Source of the DNA: Phycisphaeraceae bacterium
Lineage (GTDB): Bacteria; Planctomycetota; Phycisphaerae; Phycisphaerales; UBA1924
Assembly (NCBI GenBank): GCA_019636495.1
Contig: JAHBXL010000016.1
Location: 1-64,000, forward strand
Reading direction: 5' to 3'
DNA: 64,000 bases
The notes beneath the pieces are model-generated. The model did no database searches. It was given only the letters and a program-made list of their open reading frames with translations, and was not told where the DNA came from. Shown one piece after another: positions 45,329-54,128 of the stretch (positions are counted from its first letter, which is position 1; the number at the start of each line of letters is the position of its first letter). The translations under genes were made by a program, and so were the position numbers.

Positions 45329-45895
45329 ATGCGGCACGTCACGCTCATCACCACCGGCGGCACAATCGAGAAGACCTACGACGAGCGGTCGGGCGAACTC
45401 TCCAACCGCCGAACCATCGTCGGCCGGATGCTCCGTCGCCTGCGGCTGGAGGACACCCGCGTCTCGACGCTCGAACTCATGAGCAAGGACAGCCTGCACC
45501 TGACCGATGCGGACCGCGATCGCATTCTCGAAGCGCTCCGCGCGGCGGGCGCTGTGGGGGGGGGCGGTGGCGCTGGCGATGCCGCGCCCGCGGCGGGCGG
45601 AGCCCGCACCGGCGACGGCATCGTGATCCTGCACGGCACCGATACGCTCACCATGACGGGCGAGCGCATCCTCGCCGAACTCGGGCCGCGACTGCGCGTG
45701 CCGGTGGTGCTCACCGGCGCGATGCGACCCTTCGAGATGACCCGCTCCGATGCGCTCCAGAACCTCACCGAATCGATCTTCGCGACCGGCGTCCTCCCGC
45801 CCGGCGTCTATTGCGTCGCCCACGGGCGAGCGCTGGCGTTTCCCGGCGTGAAGAAGGACCGCGACCGCGGCACCTTCTCGCGGGCGGAGGGCTGA
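45329..45895 (+). CDS. small asparaginase-like protein (N-terminal domain only)
   Basis: A 188-residue protein with the asparaginase N-terminal domain: TTGGTIEKTY (first catalytic Thr), HGTDTLTMTGE (second Thr and Asp) and VVLTGAMRPFEM. The C-terminal domain of full-length asparaginases (about 330 residues) is absent; compact single-domain relatives are known. The Lys that completes the Thr-Asp-Lys triad in full enzymes aligns with Val before PVVLTGAMRP. A Gly/Ala-rich insert (about residues 75-90) precedes the HGTDT part. Activity is therefore uncertain. Confidence 0.78.
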   Translation: MRHVTLITTGGTIEKTYDERSGELSNRRTIVGRMLRRLRLEDTRVSTLELMSKDSLHLTDADRDRILEALRAAGAVGGGGGAGDAAPAAGGARTGDGIVILHGTDTLTMTGERILAELGPRLRVPVVLTGAMRPFEMTRSDALQNLTESIFATGVLPPGVYCVAHGRALAFPGVKKDRDRGTFSRAEG

Positions 45896-45901
45896 GCGCC
45901 C

Positions 45902-46714
45902 ATGCACATTGCCATCGCTTTCCTCGGCGACACGGTCGGTTCGGTCGGGCGCTCGGCCGCGACCGCCGCGGCGCGGCGGCTGCGCGAGCAGGGCGTCCGC
46001 CTCGTCATCGCCAACGGCGAGAACGCCCGGAACGGTTCGGGCCTCTCGCCCGACAACCTGCGCGAACTGCTCCGCGGCGGGATCGACGCGGTGACTCTGG
46101 GCGACCACTGGGTCAAGGACCGGCAGATCGTCCCGTTCATCGAGGACCCGACGCAGCCGGTGCTGCGTCCGGCGAACCTCTCGCCCCATGCGCCGGGCAA
46201 ACGCATCGTCCGCATCGGGCTCGAGGGCGCGCCCACGCTCTACGTGCTCACCGTGCTGGGACGGCTGTTCATGCCGCTGCCGGCCGACAGCCCGTTCGCC
46301 GCGATCGACCGCGAGATTTCGGCGATTCCCGAGCGCGATGCGATCGTGATCGTGGAGATCCACGCCGAAGCCACCAGTGAGAAGCAGGCGGTGGCGTGGC
46401 ATTGCCTGCGGAACTGGTGCCGCGACGATGCGCCGCGTGTGGTGGCGGTGCTGGGCACGCACACACACGTGGCGACGGCCGATGCGCGGCTGCTGGATCA
46501 CGTGCTCGCGGCGCAGACCGACGTGGGCATGTGCGGCCCGCAACGGAGCGTGATCGGGCGCGATGTCTCGGCGACCCTCGATGCGATGGTGCGGCAGATG
46601 CCCGCGCCGCTGGAAGTCGCCAGCGAAGACCCGCGCGCCCAGGGCGCGATCGTGCGCATCGACACGCTGATGCGGCGTGCCGCGGCGATCGAGCCGGTGG
46701 ATCTGAGCGTCTAG
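45902..46714 (+). CDS. YmdB/TIGR00282-family metallophosphoesterase
   Basis: A 270-residue calcineurin-like phosphodiesterase. Metal-site motifs in order: FLGDTVGSVGR, IANGENARNGSGL, TLGDHWVKD, EIHAEATSEKQA and VLGTHTHVATADAR. The family hydrolyses cyclic nucleotides (2',3'-cAMP or c-di-AMP-like) and influences RNA turnover and development in Bacillus. The usual TxGNH has Asp in place of Asn (LGDH). It starts 6 nt after the asparaginase-like stop. Confidence 0.88.
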   Translation: MHIAIAFLGDTVGSVGRSAATAAARRLREQGVRLVIANGENARNGSGLSPDNLRELLRGGIDAVTLGDHWVKDRQIVPFIEDPTQPVLRPANLSPHAPGKRIVRIGLEGAPTLYVLTVLGRLFMPLPADSPFAAIDREISAIPERDAIVIVEIHAEATSEKQAVAWHCLRNWCRDDAPRVVAVLGTHTHVATADARLLDHVLAAQTDVGMCGPQRSVIGRDVSATLDAMVRQMPAPLEVASEDPRAQGAIVRIDTLMRRAAAIEPVDLSV

Positions 46715-46727
46715 ATCCGATCGCCGT

Positions 46728-47483
46728 TCAGGCGCGGAAGTTCCGCGAAGCGGCCATCGCCAGCCGGCCGCCCCCGGCGCGGGTACGGTTCATGTACTGC
46801 TGCAGGTTCACGCCCGGGCAGGCCGACTGCCCGATCTCGCGGTGCGTGTACACGCGACCGAGCGTCACGCGGTGGCGCTGCATGAGCACGCCGATGAACT
46901 GGTCGAGCGAAGCGAGTGCCTGCGGCGTCGGACGCTGCACGTCGAAGTTGCCCAGCACCAGCACGCCGATGTTGTGCTCGTTCTGGTCCTTCACGTGCGC
47001 GCCCTGCTTCCACGACGGGCGGCCTTCCCACACGCGGCCCGTCGGGTCGATCACGTAGTGGTAGCCGATGTCCGCCCAGCCGCGGGCGTTCACGTGCGAA
47101 GCGCGGATCGACTCGATCCGGCGCGCGGTCTCCTGCTCGCCGCGGAGCGCGACCGGCGGCATCCCGTCGTGGTGCACCGTGATGCGCTGCACACCGTTCA
47201 TGTCGAAAATGGGCACGCCCGCGGCGATCCCGGAGCGCGTCCACTGCGCTCGTTTCATCACGACCAAGCCCGGCGTTTCGACCGGCACTGGCGCGGGCTG
47301 CGGAACGGCAGAGAACACCGCCGGCGCAGGCGCGGCCGAGCCCGGCAGCGGCGGGCGCGCCGCCACCGTGTTCCGCCGGCTGCCACAGCCGGTCAGCAAC
47401 AGCGTGCCGAGCACAAGGCCCTGGCCGATCAACTCACGCCGGCCGAGCCGGGGCCCTGTCGTTCCGCGCTCTGCTTGATCCAT
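46728..47483 (-). CDS. N-acetylmuramoyl-L-alanine amidase (PGRP/amidase_2), lipoprotein
   Basis: A 251-residue peptidoglycan amidase with a lipoprotein signal (LLLTGC, Cys33; a twin-Arg GRRELIG precedes the hydrophobic part). After a Pro-rich linker the amidase_2/PGRP domain has zinc ligands His104/105 (TVHHDG), His214 (YTHREIG) and Cys222 (SACPG), plus the catalytic-site Tyr in GYHYVIDPTG. GAAGGG precedes the ATG. It would trim or recycle cell wall in the periplasm. Confidence 0.88.
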   Translation of the reverse strand: MDQAERGTTGPRLGRRELIGQGLVLGTLLLTGCGSRRNTVAARPPLPGSAAPAPAVFSAVPQPAPVPVETPGLVVMKRAQWTRSGIAAGVPIFDMNGVQRITVHHDGMPPVALRGEQETARRIESIRASHVNARGWADIGYHYVIDPTGRVWEGRPSWKQGAHVKDQNEHNIGVLVLGNFDVQRPTPQALASLDQFIGVLMQRHRVTLGRVYTHREIGQSACPGVNLQQYMNRTRAGGGRLAMAASRNFRA

Positions 47484-47629
47484 GGTTGCCCTTCAATCGG
47501 CCAGCACGCCGCGCCGACTCCACCCGCCAGTTCGGTCCCGCCAAACGCGGCCCGATTGTACAGAGGTGACCGTCACGGGCTACCCAGTTCAACGTCCGAT
47601 TGCTGGTTATCGTCGCGATGCCTGCCTGT

Positions 47630-49663
47630 TCAGGTTCCGTCAGCCCGGCGGAGCCACTCTTCTTCCAACCGCTCCAGTTCCGCCGCGGCGGCATCGCGGG
47701 CAGACAGTGCCTCGCGGCAGCGTTCCGCATCGCGGTAGATCTCCTCGCGGGAGAGGTCCGCGTCCGCGGCTTTCAGACGCGCCGACGCCTTCTCGATCTC
47801 TTTCTCCAGCCGGTCATTGGGCATCCAACTGAGCCCGCCGGCTTTCTTGTCGATTCGGCCCGGCTTGCGCGAGGGTTGTCCCGTCGCGGCGGGCTTGGGG
47901 TCGGGTCGCTTGGGGGGCGGCGGCGAAAAGGAAGGACCGCCGGATACCCCCGCCGCGCGGTCGCGAACCTGCTTGTCGTGCCATTCCGAGTACGTGCCGT
48001 GGAAGATCGTCGCCCCGCCGTGCCCGTCGAGCACGATCAGGTGCTTGCAGGTCGCATCGATGAGCGCGCGGTCGTGGCTGATGAGCAGCAGCGTGCCGGC
48101 GAAGCCGTCCTTGTCCGAATCCTCGCCGGGCGCGCGGAGGGCCTCCTCCAGCAGTTCGGCCGATGGGATGTCGAGGTGATTGGTCGGTTCGTCGAGCACG
48201 AGCAGGTTCTTGGCCGAGGCGAGCAGCGCGGCCAGGCGGGCGCGGCTGCGCTCCCCGCCGCTGAGAACGCCCAGCGCCTTGTCCTGCTCCTGGCCTGAGA
48301 ACAGGAACGCGCCGGCCAGGTCGCGGGCCTGCTGCTCACTGAAGGTCGTGCCCGGGTTCTCGCGCTTGATGGCCCGCTGCAGGTACTCCCACAGCGGGAG
48401 TTCGTCATCGACGCCCGCGGGCAACTGCGCGAAGTAGCCGACATAGACCGATGCGCCGAGTTTCGCCGTGCCGCTGTCGAGGGGCAGATCGCCCAGCAGG
48501 GCGCGGACGAGCGTGGTCTTGCCCGCGCCGTTCGGGCCGACGATCGCCCAGCGCTCGCCGCGGGAGATGGTGACGGTGAGGTTGTCGAACAGCACGCGCC
48601 GGCCGCCGTGGGTCGATCCGTTCTCTTCGGGCGGGTTGTCGTAGGCCTTGCTCGCCTCGCGCACAACGGCGACGAGGTCGGCCGAGCGCGGCGCCTCGGG
48701 CAGGCGGAACTTCATCGCGCCCATCTCGACCGGCCGCTCGACGGCGAACAGTTCCTTCTGCCGTTCGAGTTTCGAGAGGCGGCCCTGCGCTTCCTTGGCG
48801 CGCTGTCCCGCGCGGAAGCGGCGGATGAACTCCTCTTCCTTGGCCCACTGCGACTGCTGGTTCTCGTATGCGCGGTGCTGCGTGAGCAGGCGCTGCTGGC
48901 GGATCTCGCGGAACGCGTCGTAGTTGCCCGGGTAGTCGATCAACCGCGCGCCGTCGATCTCCTCGATGCGCGTCACCACGTTGTTCAGCATCCGCCGGTC
49001 GTGGCTGACCATCAGCACCGCCCCGCGGAACTCGCTCACCAGAAACTCCTCGAGCCACTCGCGCCCCGCGATGTCGAGGTGGTTCGTCGGTTCGTCCAGA
49101 AGCAGAAGGTCTGGCGATTCCAGCAGCAACTTGGCCAGCGCGAGGCGGCCCTTCTGCCCGCCCGACAGGCCCGAGACGGGAATGCCGAACTGCGCATCAA
49201 CGAACCCCAGCCCGTGCAGAACAGCATCGGCCTTGTGGTCGGTCGCGTAACCGCCCATCGACTCGATGCGGTCCTGCAGTTCCGACTGTTTCTTCATGAG
49301 CCGCTCGAGACGCTCGGGCGCGGCGTTCTCCGGCACGCCCATGTCGTGGAAGACCGCATCGAGTTCGGCGTGCAGGCGGTTGAGTTGCACAAACCCGGCC
49401 AGCGCTTCCTCGCGGAGGGTCTTGCTCAGGTCGAGTTCCGGGTCCTGCGACAGGTAGCCCATCCGCGCGTTTCGCGCCAGCGACACCGAACCGCTGTCGG
49501 GCCGCAGACGCCCCGCGATGATCTTGAAGAGCGATGTCTTCCCCGTGCCGTTGCGGCCCACAAGTCCGACGCGCTCCCCGGCCTCGATCGAGAACGAGAC
49601 GCCGTCCAGCAGCGTGCGCGTGCCAATCGTGTACTTCAGGTTGGTGGCGGAGAGCAGGGGCAT
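47630..49663 (-). CDS. ABC-F family ATPase, Uup-like
   Basis: A 677-residue soluble protein with two ABC domains and no membrane part. First domain: Walker A GRNGTGKTS, signature SGGQKGR, Walker B LLLLDEPTNHLD. Second: GPNGAGKTT, SGGERSR and LLVLDEPTNHLD. Between them lies the charged ABC-F linker (LTQHRAYENQQSQWAKEEEF). The C-terminal coiled coil (NDRLEKEIEKASARLKAADA) is typical of Uup. ABC-F proteins act on ribosomes, and Uup also affects DNA transposition/repair. Start chosen at the ATG before the conserved LSATNLKYTIG; the frame is open further upstream. Confidence 0.92.
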   Translation of the reverse strand: MPLLSATNLKYTIGTRTLLDGVSFSIEAGERVGLVGRNGTGKTSLFKIIAGRLRPDSGSVSLARNARMGYLSQDPELDLSKTLREEALAGFVQLNRLHAELDAVFHDMGVPENAAPERLERLMKKQSELQDRIESMGGYATDHKADAVLHGLGFVDAQFGIPVSGLSGGQKGRLALAKLLLESPDLLLLDEPTNHLDIAGREWLEEFLVSEFRGAVLMVSHDRRMLNNVVTRIEEIDGARLIDYPGNYDAFREIRQQRLLTQHRAYENQQSQWAKEEEFIRRFRAGQRAKEAQGRLSKLERQKELFAVERPVEMGAMKFRLPEAPRSADLVAVVREASKAYDNPPEENGSTHGGRRVLFDNLTVTISRGERWAIVGPNGAGKTTLVRALLGDLPLDSGTAKLGASVYVGYFAQLPAGVDDELPLWEYLQRAIKRENPGTTFSEQQARDLAGAFLFSGQEQDKALGVLSGGERSRARLAALLASAKNLLVLDEPTNHLDIPSAELLEEALRAPGEDSDKDGFAGTLLLISHDRALIDATCKHLIVLDGHGGATIFHGTYSEWHDKQVRDRAAGVSGGPSFSPPPPKRPDPKPAATGQPSRKPGRIDKKAGGLSWMPNDRLEKEIEKASARLKAADADLSREEIYRDAERCREALSARDAAAAELERLEEEWLRRADGT

Positions 49664-49816
49664 CGGGGGCCCGATCGTAGCGGCGCGGCCGGACCGGACA
49701 GGCCGCAACGGCCACCATGGACGGTCGCGGCGCAGCCGCATGCGGTGTGCACCGGCCGGCGGAAGTGGATATGCTGGGCCCCCAACCGCAACCACGATCT
49801 TCAAGGAGATTCGGTC

Positions 49817-50752
49817 ATGATCAGGAGAACGCTTTGCGCCGCGCTTGTCGCCGCCGCGGCGAGCGGCACGGCCCTCGCCGAGTTCGAGTTCAACTTCGTC
49901 GAACCCCCGCCGGTGGGCGGCGATGCGAATGTCACGCTGACCAGCGGCGAGACGCTCAAGGGGAAACTCGTCGCGCTCGACCCCAGCACGGTGGTGATCG
50001 ATCACCCGGTGCTCGGCCGGATGACGTTTCAGCGGACGCAGGTGAAGGAAGTGGCCGATGCGAACCCGCCGCCGCCGCCCGATCCCGACTCGTTCTTCAA
50101 GGGATGGTCGTGGACGTTCGAGGCCGGCGCAACGGGCGCGACGGGCAATACCGAGCGGTTCGGCGGGCGCATCGCGCTCGGCGGCGCGCGCGAGACCTCG
50201 ACGATGGCGACATCTCTCGGCGCGTCGTACCTCTACGGCGTGGACGACGGCAAGAAGTCGCAGGACCGCTTCGAACTCAACATCCGCAATGACTGGAAGA
50301 TCACCGACAGCAAGTGGCGGGTGTTCGGGCGCGGCATCCTTGAGTACGACTACTTCCAGGAGTGGGATTGGCGCCTGACGGGCGTCGTCGGCCTGGGGTA
50401 CGAGTTGTACAAGACAGAGAAGACGCTGTTCCTGCCGCGGTTCGGTATCGCCGTCACGCGCGAGTTCGGGGGCTCCGACAACCGCTGGATCCCCGAGGCG
50501 AACCTCGGCTTCGACTTCACGCACAAGTTCAACGACGCGGCGAAGTTCTTCTTCACCTTCGACTCCTACTGGAGCCTGCTGGACTTCCCCGAGTACCGGC
50601 TGGTCGCGTCCACGGGTCTGGAGTTCCTGCTCGACGCGAGCACGGGGATGATCTTCAAGGTCGGCGCGGAGGACCGCTACGACTCAACCCCCGGCGCGGA
50701 CCGCAACCGCAATGACCTGACGTACTTCGCGACGATCGGCTGGAAGTTCTAA
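49817..50752 (+). CDS. DUF481 (YdiY-like) outer-membrane protein
   Basis: A 311-residue protein. Signal peptide MIRRTLCAALVAAAASGTALA, a small SH3-like segment (VTLTSGETLKGKLVALDPST), a Pro linker, then a beta-barrel-like DUF481 domain with alternating aromatic strands (DRFELNIRNDWKIT, FGRGILEYDYFQEWDWRL) ending in an aromatic Phe (IGWKF). AAGGAG precedes the ATG; TATGCT at 49770-49775 is a plausible -10. A terminator follows. Confidence 0.85.
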   Translation: MIRRTLCAALVAAAASGTALAEFEFNFVEPPPVGGDANVTLTSGETLKGKLVALDPSTVVIDHPVLGRMTFQRTQVKEVADANPPPPPDPDSFFKGWSWTFEAGATGATGNTERFGGRIALGGARETSTMATSLGASYLYGVDDGKKSQDRFELNIRNDWKITDSKWRVFGRGILEYDYFQEWDWRLTGVVGLGYELYKTEKTLFLPRFGIAVTREFGGSDNRWIPEANLGFDFTHKFNDAAKFFFTFDSYWSLLDFPEYRLVASTGLEFLLDASTGMIFKVGAEDRYDSTPGADRNRNDLTYFATIGWKF

Positions 50753-50785
50753 CAGCCGCGATCGCACGCGCGACGATCAAGTGAG

Positions 50786-50813
50786 CCCCGGGCCCGAGCC
50801 CGGGGTTCTTTGT
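50786..50813 (+). terminator. Rho-independent terminator after the DUF481 gene
   Basis: A perfect 8-bp stem CCCCGGGC / GCCCGGGG with a 4-nt loop CCGA, then TTCTTTGTTT. Confidence 0.8.
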
Positions 50814-50820
50814 TTCTGGG

Positions 50821-51008
50821 CACCACGGAGAGCACGGAGAGGGACAGAAGCACGTATGTGGCCGTTGATTGCCAGTTGGACCACATGAAGGAGAGGATGA
50901 TCGAGATCGCCTTCAAACGGGCACGGATCGCTTGTGTCCGTACAACTTGGACATCAGTGTTCCCGTCCGCGTCCCGCGTTCCTCCGTGTCCTCCGTGTCC
51001 TCCGTGGT
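50821..51008. repeat. 188-bp element bounded by inverted CACGGAG repeats
   Basis: The left end reads ACCACGGAGAGCACGGAGA (50822-50840). The right end carries the inverse, CTCCGTGTCCTCCGTGTCC and TCCGTGGT (50982-51008). The interior is less GC-rich and codes for nothing visible. It lies between the convergent DUF481 and asnB genes and resembles a miniature interspersed element. Confidence 0.6.
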
Positions 51009-51016
51009 TCAATCCC

Positions 51017-53254
51017 TCAGCCGCCCAGTGACCCCATCCACTTGGCCCAGATGCTCAGCACCAGCAGCATGTACAGCCGCTGCGAGTGGTCGCGCTGTTC
51101 GTTCATGTGTTCATCCACCATTTGGCGGACGAACTTCATGTTCAGTTCGATCCCCAGCCGCGGCGGGCCCCAAGGCTCCGCGCTGTTCAGGTGATCCATC
51201 AGCAACTGCTTCATGCCGCCATAGTCGCTGCGGAACCACTCGCCGATCGGGATCGCAAACCCCTGCTTGGGCCGATCGACGATCTCCGCCGGGAAGTACT
51301 TCCGCGCGACCTGGCGCAGAAGGCCCTTGCGCTGGCCGCGGGGCATGAGGCACGAGACGGGCGCGTTCATCGCCGCGAGCGCGAGGGTGTGATCGAGGAA
51401 CGGCGCTCGCACTTCGAGCGCGACGGACATCGAAGCGGTGTCGGTCTTGCGCAGGATGTCGCACGGTAGATAGAAGAGTCGGTCGAATCGCAGGGCCATG
51501 GCGGTACTGGCGTTCAAGGCACCAAACCGGTCGGTCGAGCCCTCGCAGGTCATCCCGAAGTGCTGAATCGCATTCCACCCGTGCTCCCCCTGCCCTCGCA
51601 AACCGAGATGTTCATCGAAAGGCGCCGCGAAGATCGCGACGAGTTCTTTGTATCCATCATGCGCCGACGCGTTGATCAATCGGCTCAGCCGTGTCCGCGT
51701 GGATCTTGGGTTGGCATCGGCCGCGACAGCCCCCGCGAGCGCCCGGCGAGACTCGCGCGGCAGCGCATCGAGCCAGCGCAGCCAGCGAATGGCCTTGTGA
51801 CGGTCGTAGCCCATGAACAGCTCGTCTCCGCCATCACCGCCCAGCGCCACGCGCGCGACCTCCCGGGCCGCTCGACTCACCCAATGGGACGGCAGCAGCG
51901 AAGAGTCGCCAAACGGCAATCCCAACTGTTGAATCAGCGCGACCAGATCGGCCGCGGGAGCAGGCTGACACTCCAGCACTTGGTGCCGCATGCCGATGTG
52001 TCGGGCGACCCGGCCCGCGACAGGCGATTCGTCAAAGCGTGCTGTCGGCATGCGGACCGTGAACGCGGCGACGTCGGGCCGCGTGAGATGCGCATAGCGG
52101 GCGATCAGCGATGAGTCGATGCCGCCGCTCAGAAAGCACCCGATCGGAACATCGGACTCCAATCTGGCGGCGACCGAAGCCTCCAACATCCTGTCGAGAG
52201 CATCGACCGACAAGGTGGAGCCGATGGGGTTCATTGCGGCGGAGAGGTGCGCGAAGCGGTCGGAACTGATCGGGGCATCCGAGGGCGTCTGGCCGCTCAG
52301 GAACTGAGAAGAACCGATGCACAGCTCGACAGGATTCCATGCCGGCGGCACCTGGTTCCAGCCGAACTTCACCCACGGGCTGATGCTCTGCACACCCATC
52401 GGCGACATCGCATCGACACCCTGGACGCCGTGCGCCCCCAGATTCAGCAGCCCCGGCACGGCAGTGCAGAGGGCCTTGACTCCCGCGCCGCCGCGATCGG
52501 TCTCGATCGTGTAAAGCGGTTTCTCACCAAACCAGTCGCGAGCGATGACCAGGCTCGCCGCCAGCCGATCCCAGATCGCCAGCGCATACATCCCATCCAG
52601 GTTCTTGAACAGCCGCTCCCCCCACTCGCGCCATCCGTGCAGCAGCACCTCCGTGTCGCTGTGATCGGTCCTGAACTCGTGCCCCGCGCTCTGCAACTCC
52701 CGCCGCAGGTCGCGGTGGTTGTAGATGCAGCCGTTGAACACCACGGCGACCAAGTCCGTAGCATGGGCATCCTGCCCATGCTCCTGTGAATCCATGGGCG
52801 GAACGCCCGTGCCACCCGATGAATCCGCAGGCAGAATGCCCGTGTTGCCCGGGCCCGTGCCACGGACGGCGTCATACACCACCGCGGCGTTGGGCTTGCC
52901 GTGGAAGAGCAGGGGACGCATTGCCCCGCGCGCTGGCGATGCAGCGCGCCCGGCACGGAGTGCCGGGCCACCAAGTTCCGGGCCACCCAGAACCGACACC
53001 ATCGGCTGCGCGCCGCCCCCGTGGTCGATGATGCTCAGCCGCCGGTGCACGAGCGCGACATCCACCACCGAACCATCCGCGCGCACCACCCGGTCGCGGA
53101 ACCGGCCCTGCCCATCCGGGCCGCGGTGCCGGATCGACTCATCCAGCACATCCAGCCACGCCTCCGGGATCGCTTCCCGCGGCGGAACAGCCAGCGCGGC
53201 CGCGGCGGCCTCCCCCGCCGGTGTGACCTTGATGATCCCGCCGATGCCGCACAT
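51017..53254 (-). CDS. asnB: asparagine synthase (glutamine-hydrolysing) with in-frame repeat insertions
   Basis: A 745-residue AsnB. Met1 is followed by the nucleophile Cys2 (MCGIGG) of the class II glutaminase domain, with RHRGPDGQG, RRLSIIDHGGGAQPM and FNGCIYNHRDLRREL. The synthetase domain has the PPi loop FLSGGIDSSLIAR and VALGGDGGDELFMGYDRHK. Normal AsnB has about ten residues between GAQPM and FNG; here residues 90-166 are an insertion encoded by repetitive palindromic DNA. The ATG lies 6 nt after a TATGCT box. It may make free Asn or act in glycan or peptide synthesis. Confidence 0.92.
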   Translation of the reverse strand: MCGIGGIIKVTPAGEAAAAALAVPPREAIPEAWLDVLDESIRHRGPDGQGRFRDRVVRADGSVVDVALVHRRLSIIDHGGGAQPMVSVLGGPELGGPALRAGRAASPARGAMRPLLFHGKPNAAVVYDAVRGTGPGNTGILPADSSGGTGVPPMDSQEHGQDAHATDLVAVVFNGCIYNHRDLRRELQSAGHEFRTDHSDTEVLLHGWREWGERLFKNLDGMYALAIWDRLAASLVIARDWFGEKPLYTIETDRGGAGVKALCTAVPGLLNLGAHGVQGVDAMSPMGVQSISPWVKFGWNQVPPAWNPVELCIGSSQFLSGQTPSDAPISSDRFAHLSAAMNPIGSTLSVDALDRMLEASVAARLESDVPIGCFLSGGIDSSLIARYAHLTRPDVAAFTVRMPTARFDESPVAGRVARHIGMRHQVLECQPAPAADLVALIQQLGLPFGDSSLLPSHWVSRAAREVARVALGGDGGDELFMGYDRHKAIRWLRWLDALPRESRRALAGAVAADANPRSTRTRLSRLINASAHDGYKELVAIFAAPFDEHLGLRGQGEHGWNAIQHFGMTCEGSTDRFGALNASTAMALRFDRLFYLPCDILRKTDTASMSVALEVRAPFLDHTLALAAMNAPVSCLMPRGQRKGLLRQVARKYFPAEIVDRPKQGFAIPIGEWFRSDYGGMKQLLMDHLNSAEPWGPPRLGIELNMKFVRQMVDEHMNEQRDHSQRLYMLLVLSIWAKWMGSLGG
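52757..52987. repeat. two palindromic repeat units inserted in frame in asnB
   Basis: One unit has the perfect inverted repeat GCATGGGCA / TGCCCATGC (52761-52781) and related GGGCGGAACGCCC and GGCAGAATGCC palindromes. The other has CCCGGCAC / GTGCCGGG (52949-52967) followed by the direct repeat CCGGGCCACC. Together they encode about 77 residues that ordinary AsnB lacks, keeping the frame open. Confidence 0.7.
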
Positions 53255-53260
53255 GGGGGC

Positions 53261-53266
53261 AGCATA
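53261..53266 (-). promoter_or_regulatory. candidate -10 box (TATGCT) of leaderless asnB mRNA
   Basis: Minus strand: TATGCT, 6 nt (GCCCCC), then the asnB ATG at 53254; no Shine-Dalgarno. Confidence 0.5.
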
Positions 53267-53354
53267 GCCGAACGCGCAGAGCGGCTTTCCACGCAGCGAC
53301 AAGCATCGGGTATCCTCCACGCGACGGACACCCAGCCGCGAGCGACCGACAACC

Positions 53355-54119
53355 ATGCCGAATCAAACCGACATCGCCGCCGGCAAGGACAAGGGAGAGT
53401 GGGGGGAGCCCTTTGCGCCCGATGTCCGCACGCGGCTGTACCTGTGGATGAGCGGCGTGTTCATCACCAGCCTGCTGCTGGCGAACATCCTGGGGGTGAA
53501 GTTGTTCCGCTTCGAGTTGTTCGACGGCAGCCTGCCCGTCGAGCACACCGTGGGCATGCTGCCGTTCCCGATCACCTTCCTTCTGACAGACTTGCTTAAC
53601 GAGTACTACGGGAAGAAGGCCGCCCGCCGGGTGACGTACGTCGCCTTCGCCATGGGCGCGCTGTCGTTCGTGCTCATCTATCTCGGGCGCGCCATGCCGA
53701 TCCGCGAGGGCATCCCCGGCACGGCCGATGCGGCATCGTTCGAGATGATCTTCGGCGCCTCGGCACTCATGTACATCGCCTCGCTTGTCGCGTTTCTCTG
53801 CGGGTCGCTGCTCGACATCTATCTCTTCGGCGTGTTCAAGCGCCTGACCCGCGGCAGGCTGGTCTGGCTGCGCGCCACGGGCTCGACGGTCGTCTCGCAA
53901 CTGTTCGACTCGTTCATCGTCACGTTCATGTTCTTCATCGTGTTGCAGAGGATAACCGGCGGCGAGGCGGCGGACGCGGGATTTGTCGCCGCGACCGCGC
54001 TGACGGGCTACATCCTCAAGTTCGTGATCGCGGTCGCGCTCACGCCGTTCATCTATCTCGGGCGCTGGTTCATCCGCACGCAGTTCGGCATGCGGCCCAT
54101 GCCGCCCGAGACGGCCTGA
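53355..54119 (+). CDS. queuosine precursor transporter (YhhQ/DUF165 family)
   Basis: A 254-residue protein with about six membrane helices. The family pattern is clear: LLLANILGVKLF, PFPITFLLTDLLNEYYGKKAARR, LCGSLLDIYLFGVFKRLTRGRLVWLRATGSTVVSQLFDSFI (in parts) and GYILKFVIAVALTPFIY. YhhQ imports preQ0/preQ1 for tRNA queuosine. A TATCCT box at 53311-53316 lies 38 nt upstream; there is no good Shine-Dalgarno. It converges with argG. Confidence 0.88.
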   Translation: MPNQTDIAAGKDKGEWGEPFAPDVRTRLYLWMSGVFITSLLLANILGVKLFRFELFDGSLPVEHTVGMLPFPITFLLTDLLNEYYGKKAARRVTYVAFAMGALSFVLIYLGRAMPIREGIPGTADAASFEMIFGASALMYIASLVAFLCGSLLDIYLFGVFKRLTRGRLVWLRATGSTVVSQLFDSFIVTFMFFIVLQRITGGEAADAGFVAATALTGYILKFVIAVALTPFIYLGRWFIRTQFGMRPMPPETA

Positions 54120-54128
54120 ATACGAGAA

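Noticed and set aside
49664..50524. N-terminal extension of the ABC-F frame
   Set aside because: It would overlap the divergent DUF481 gene; the ABC domain starts immediately after the ATG at 49663.
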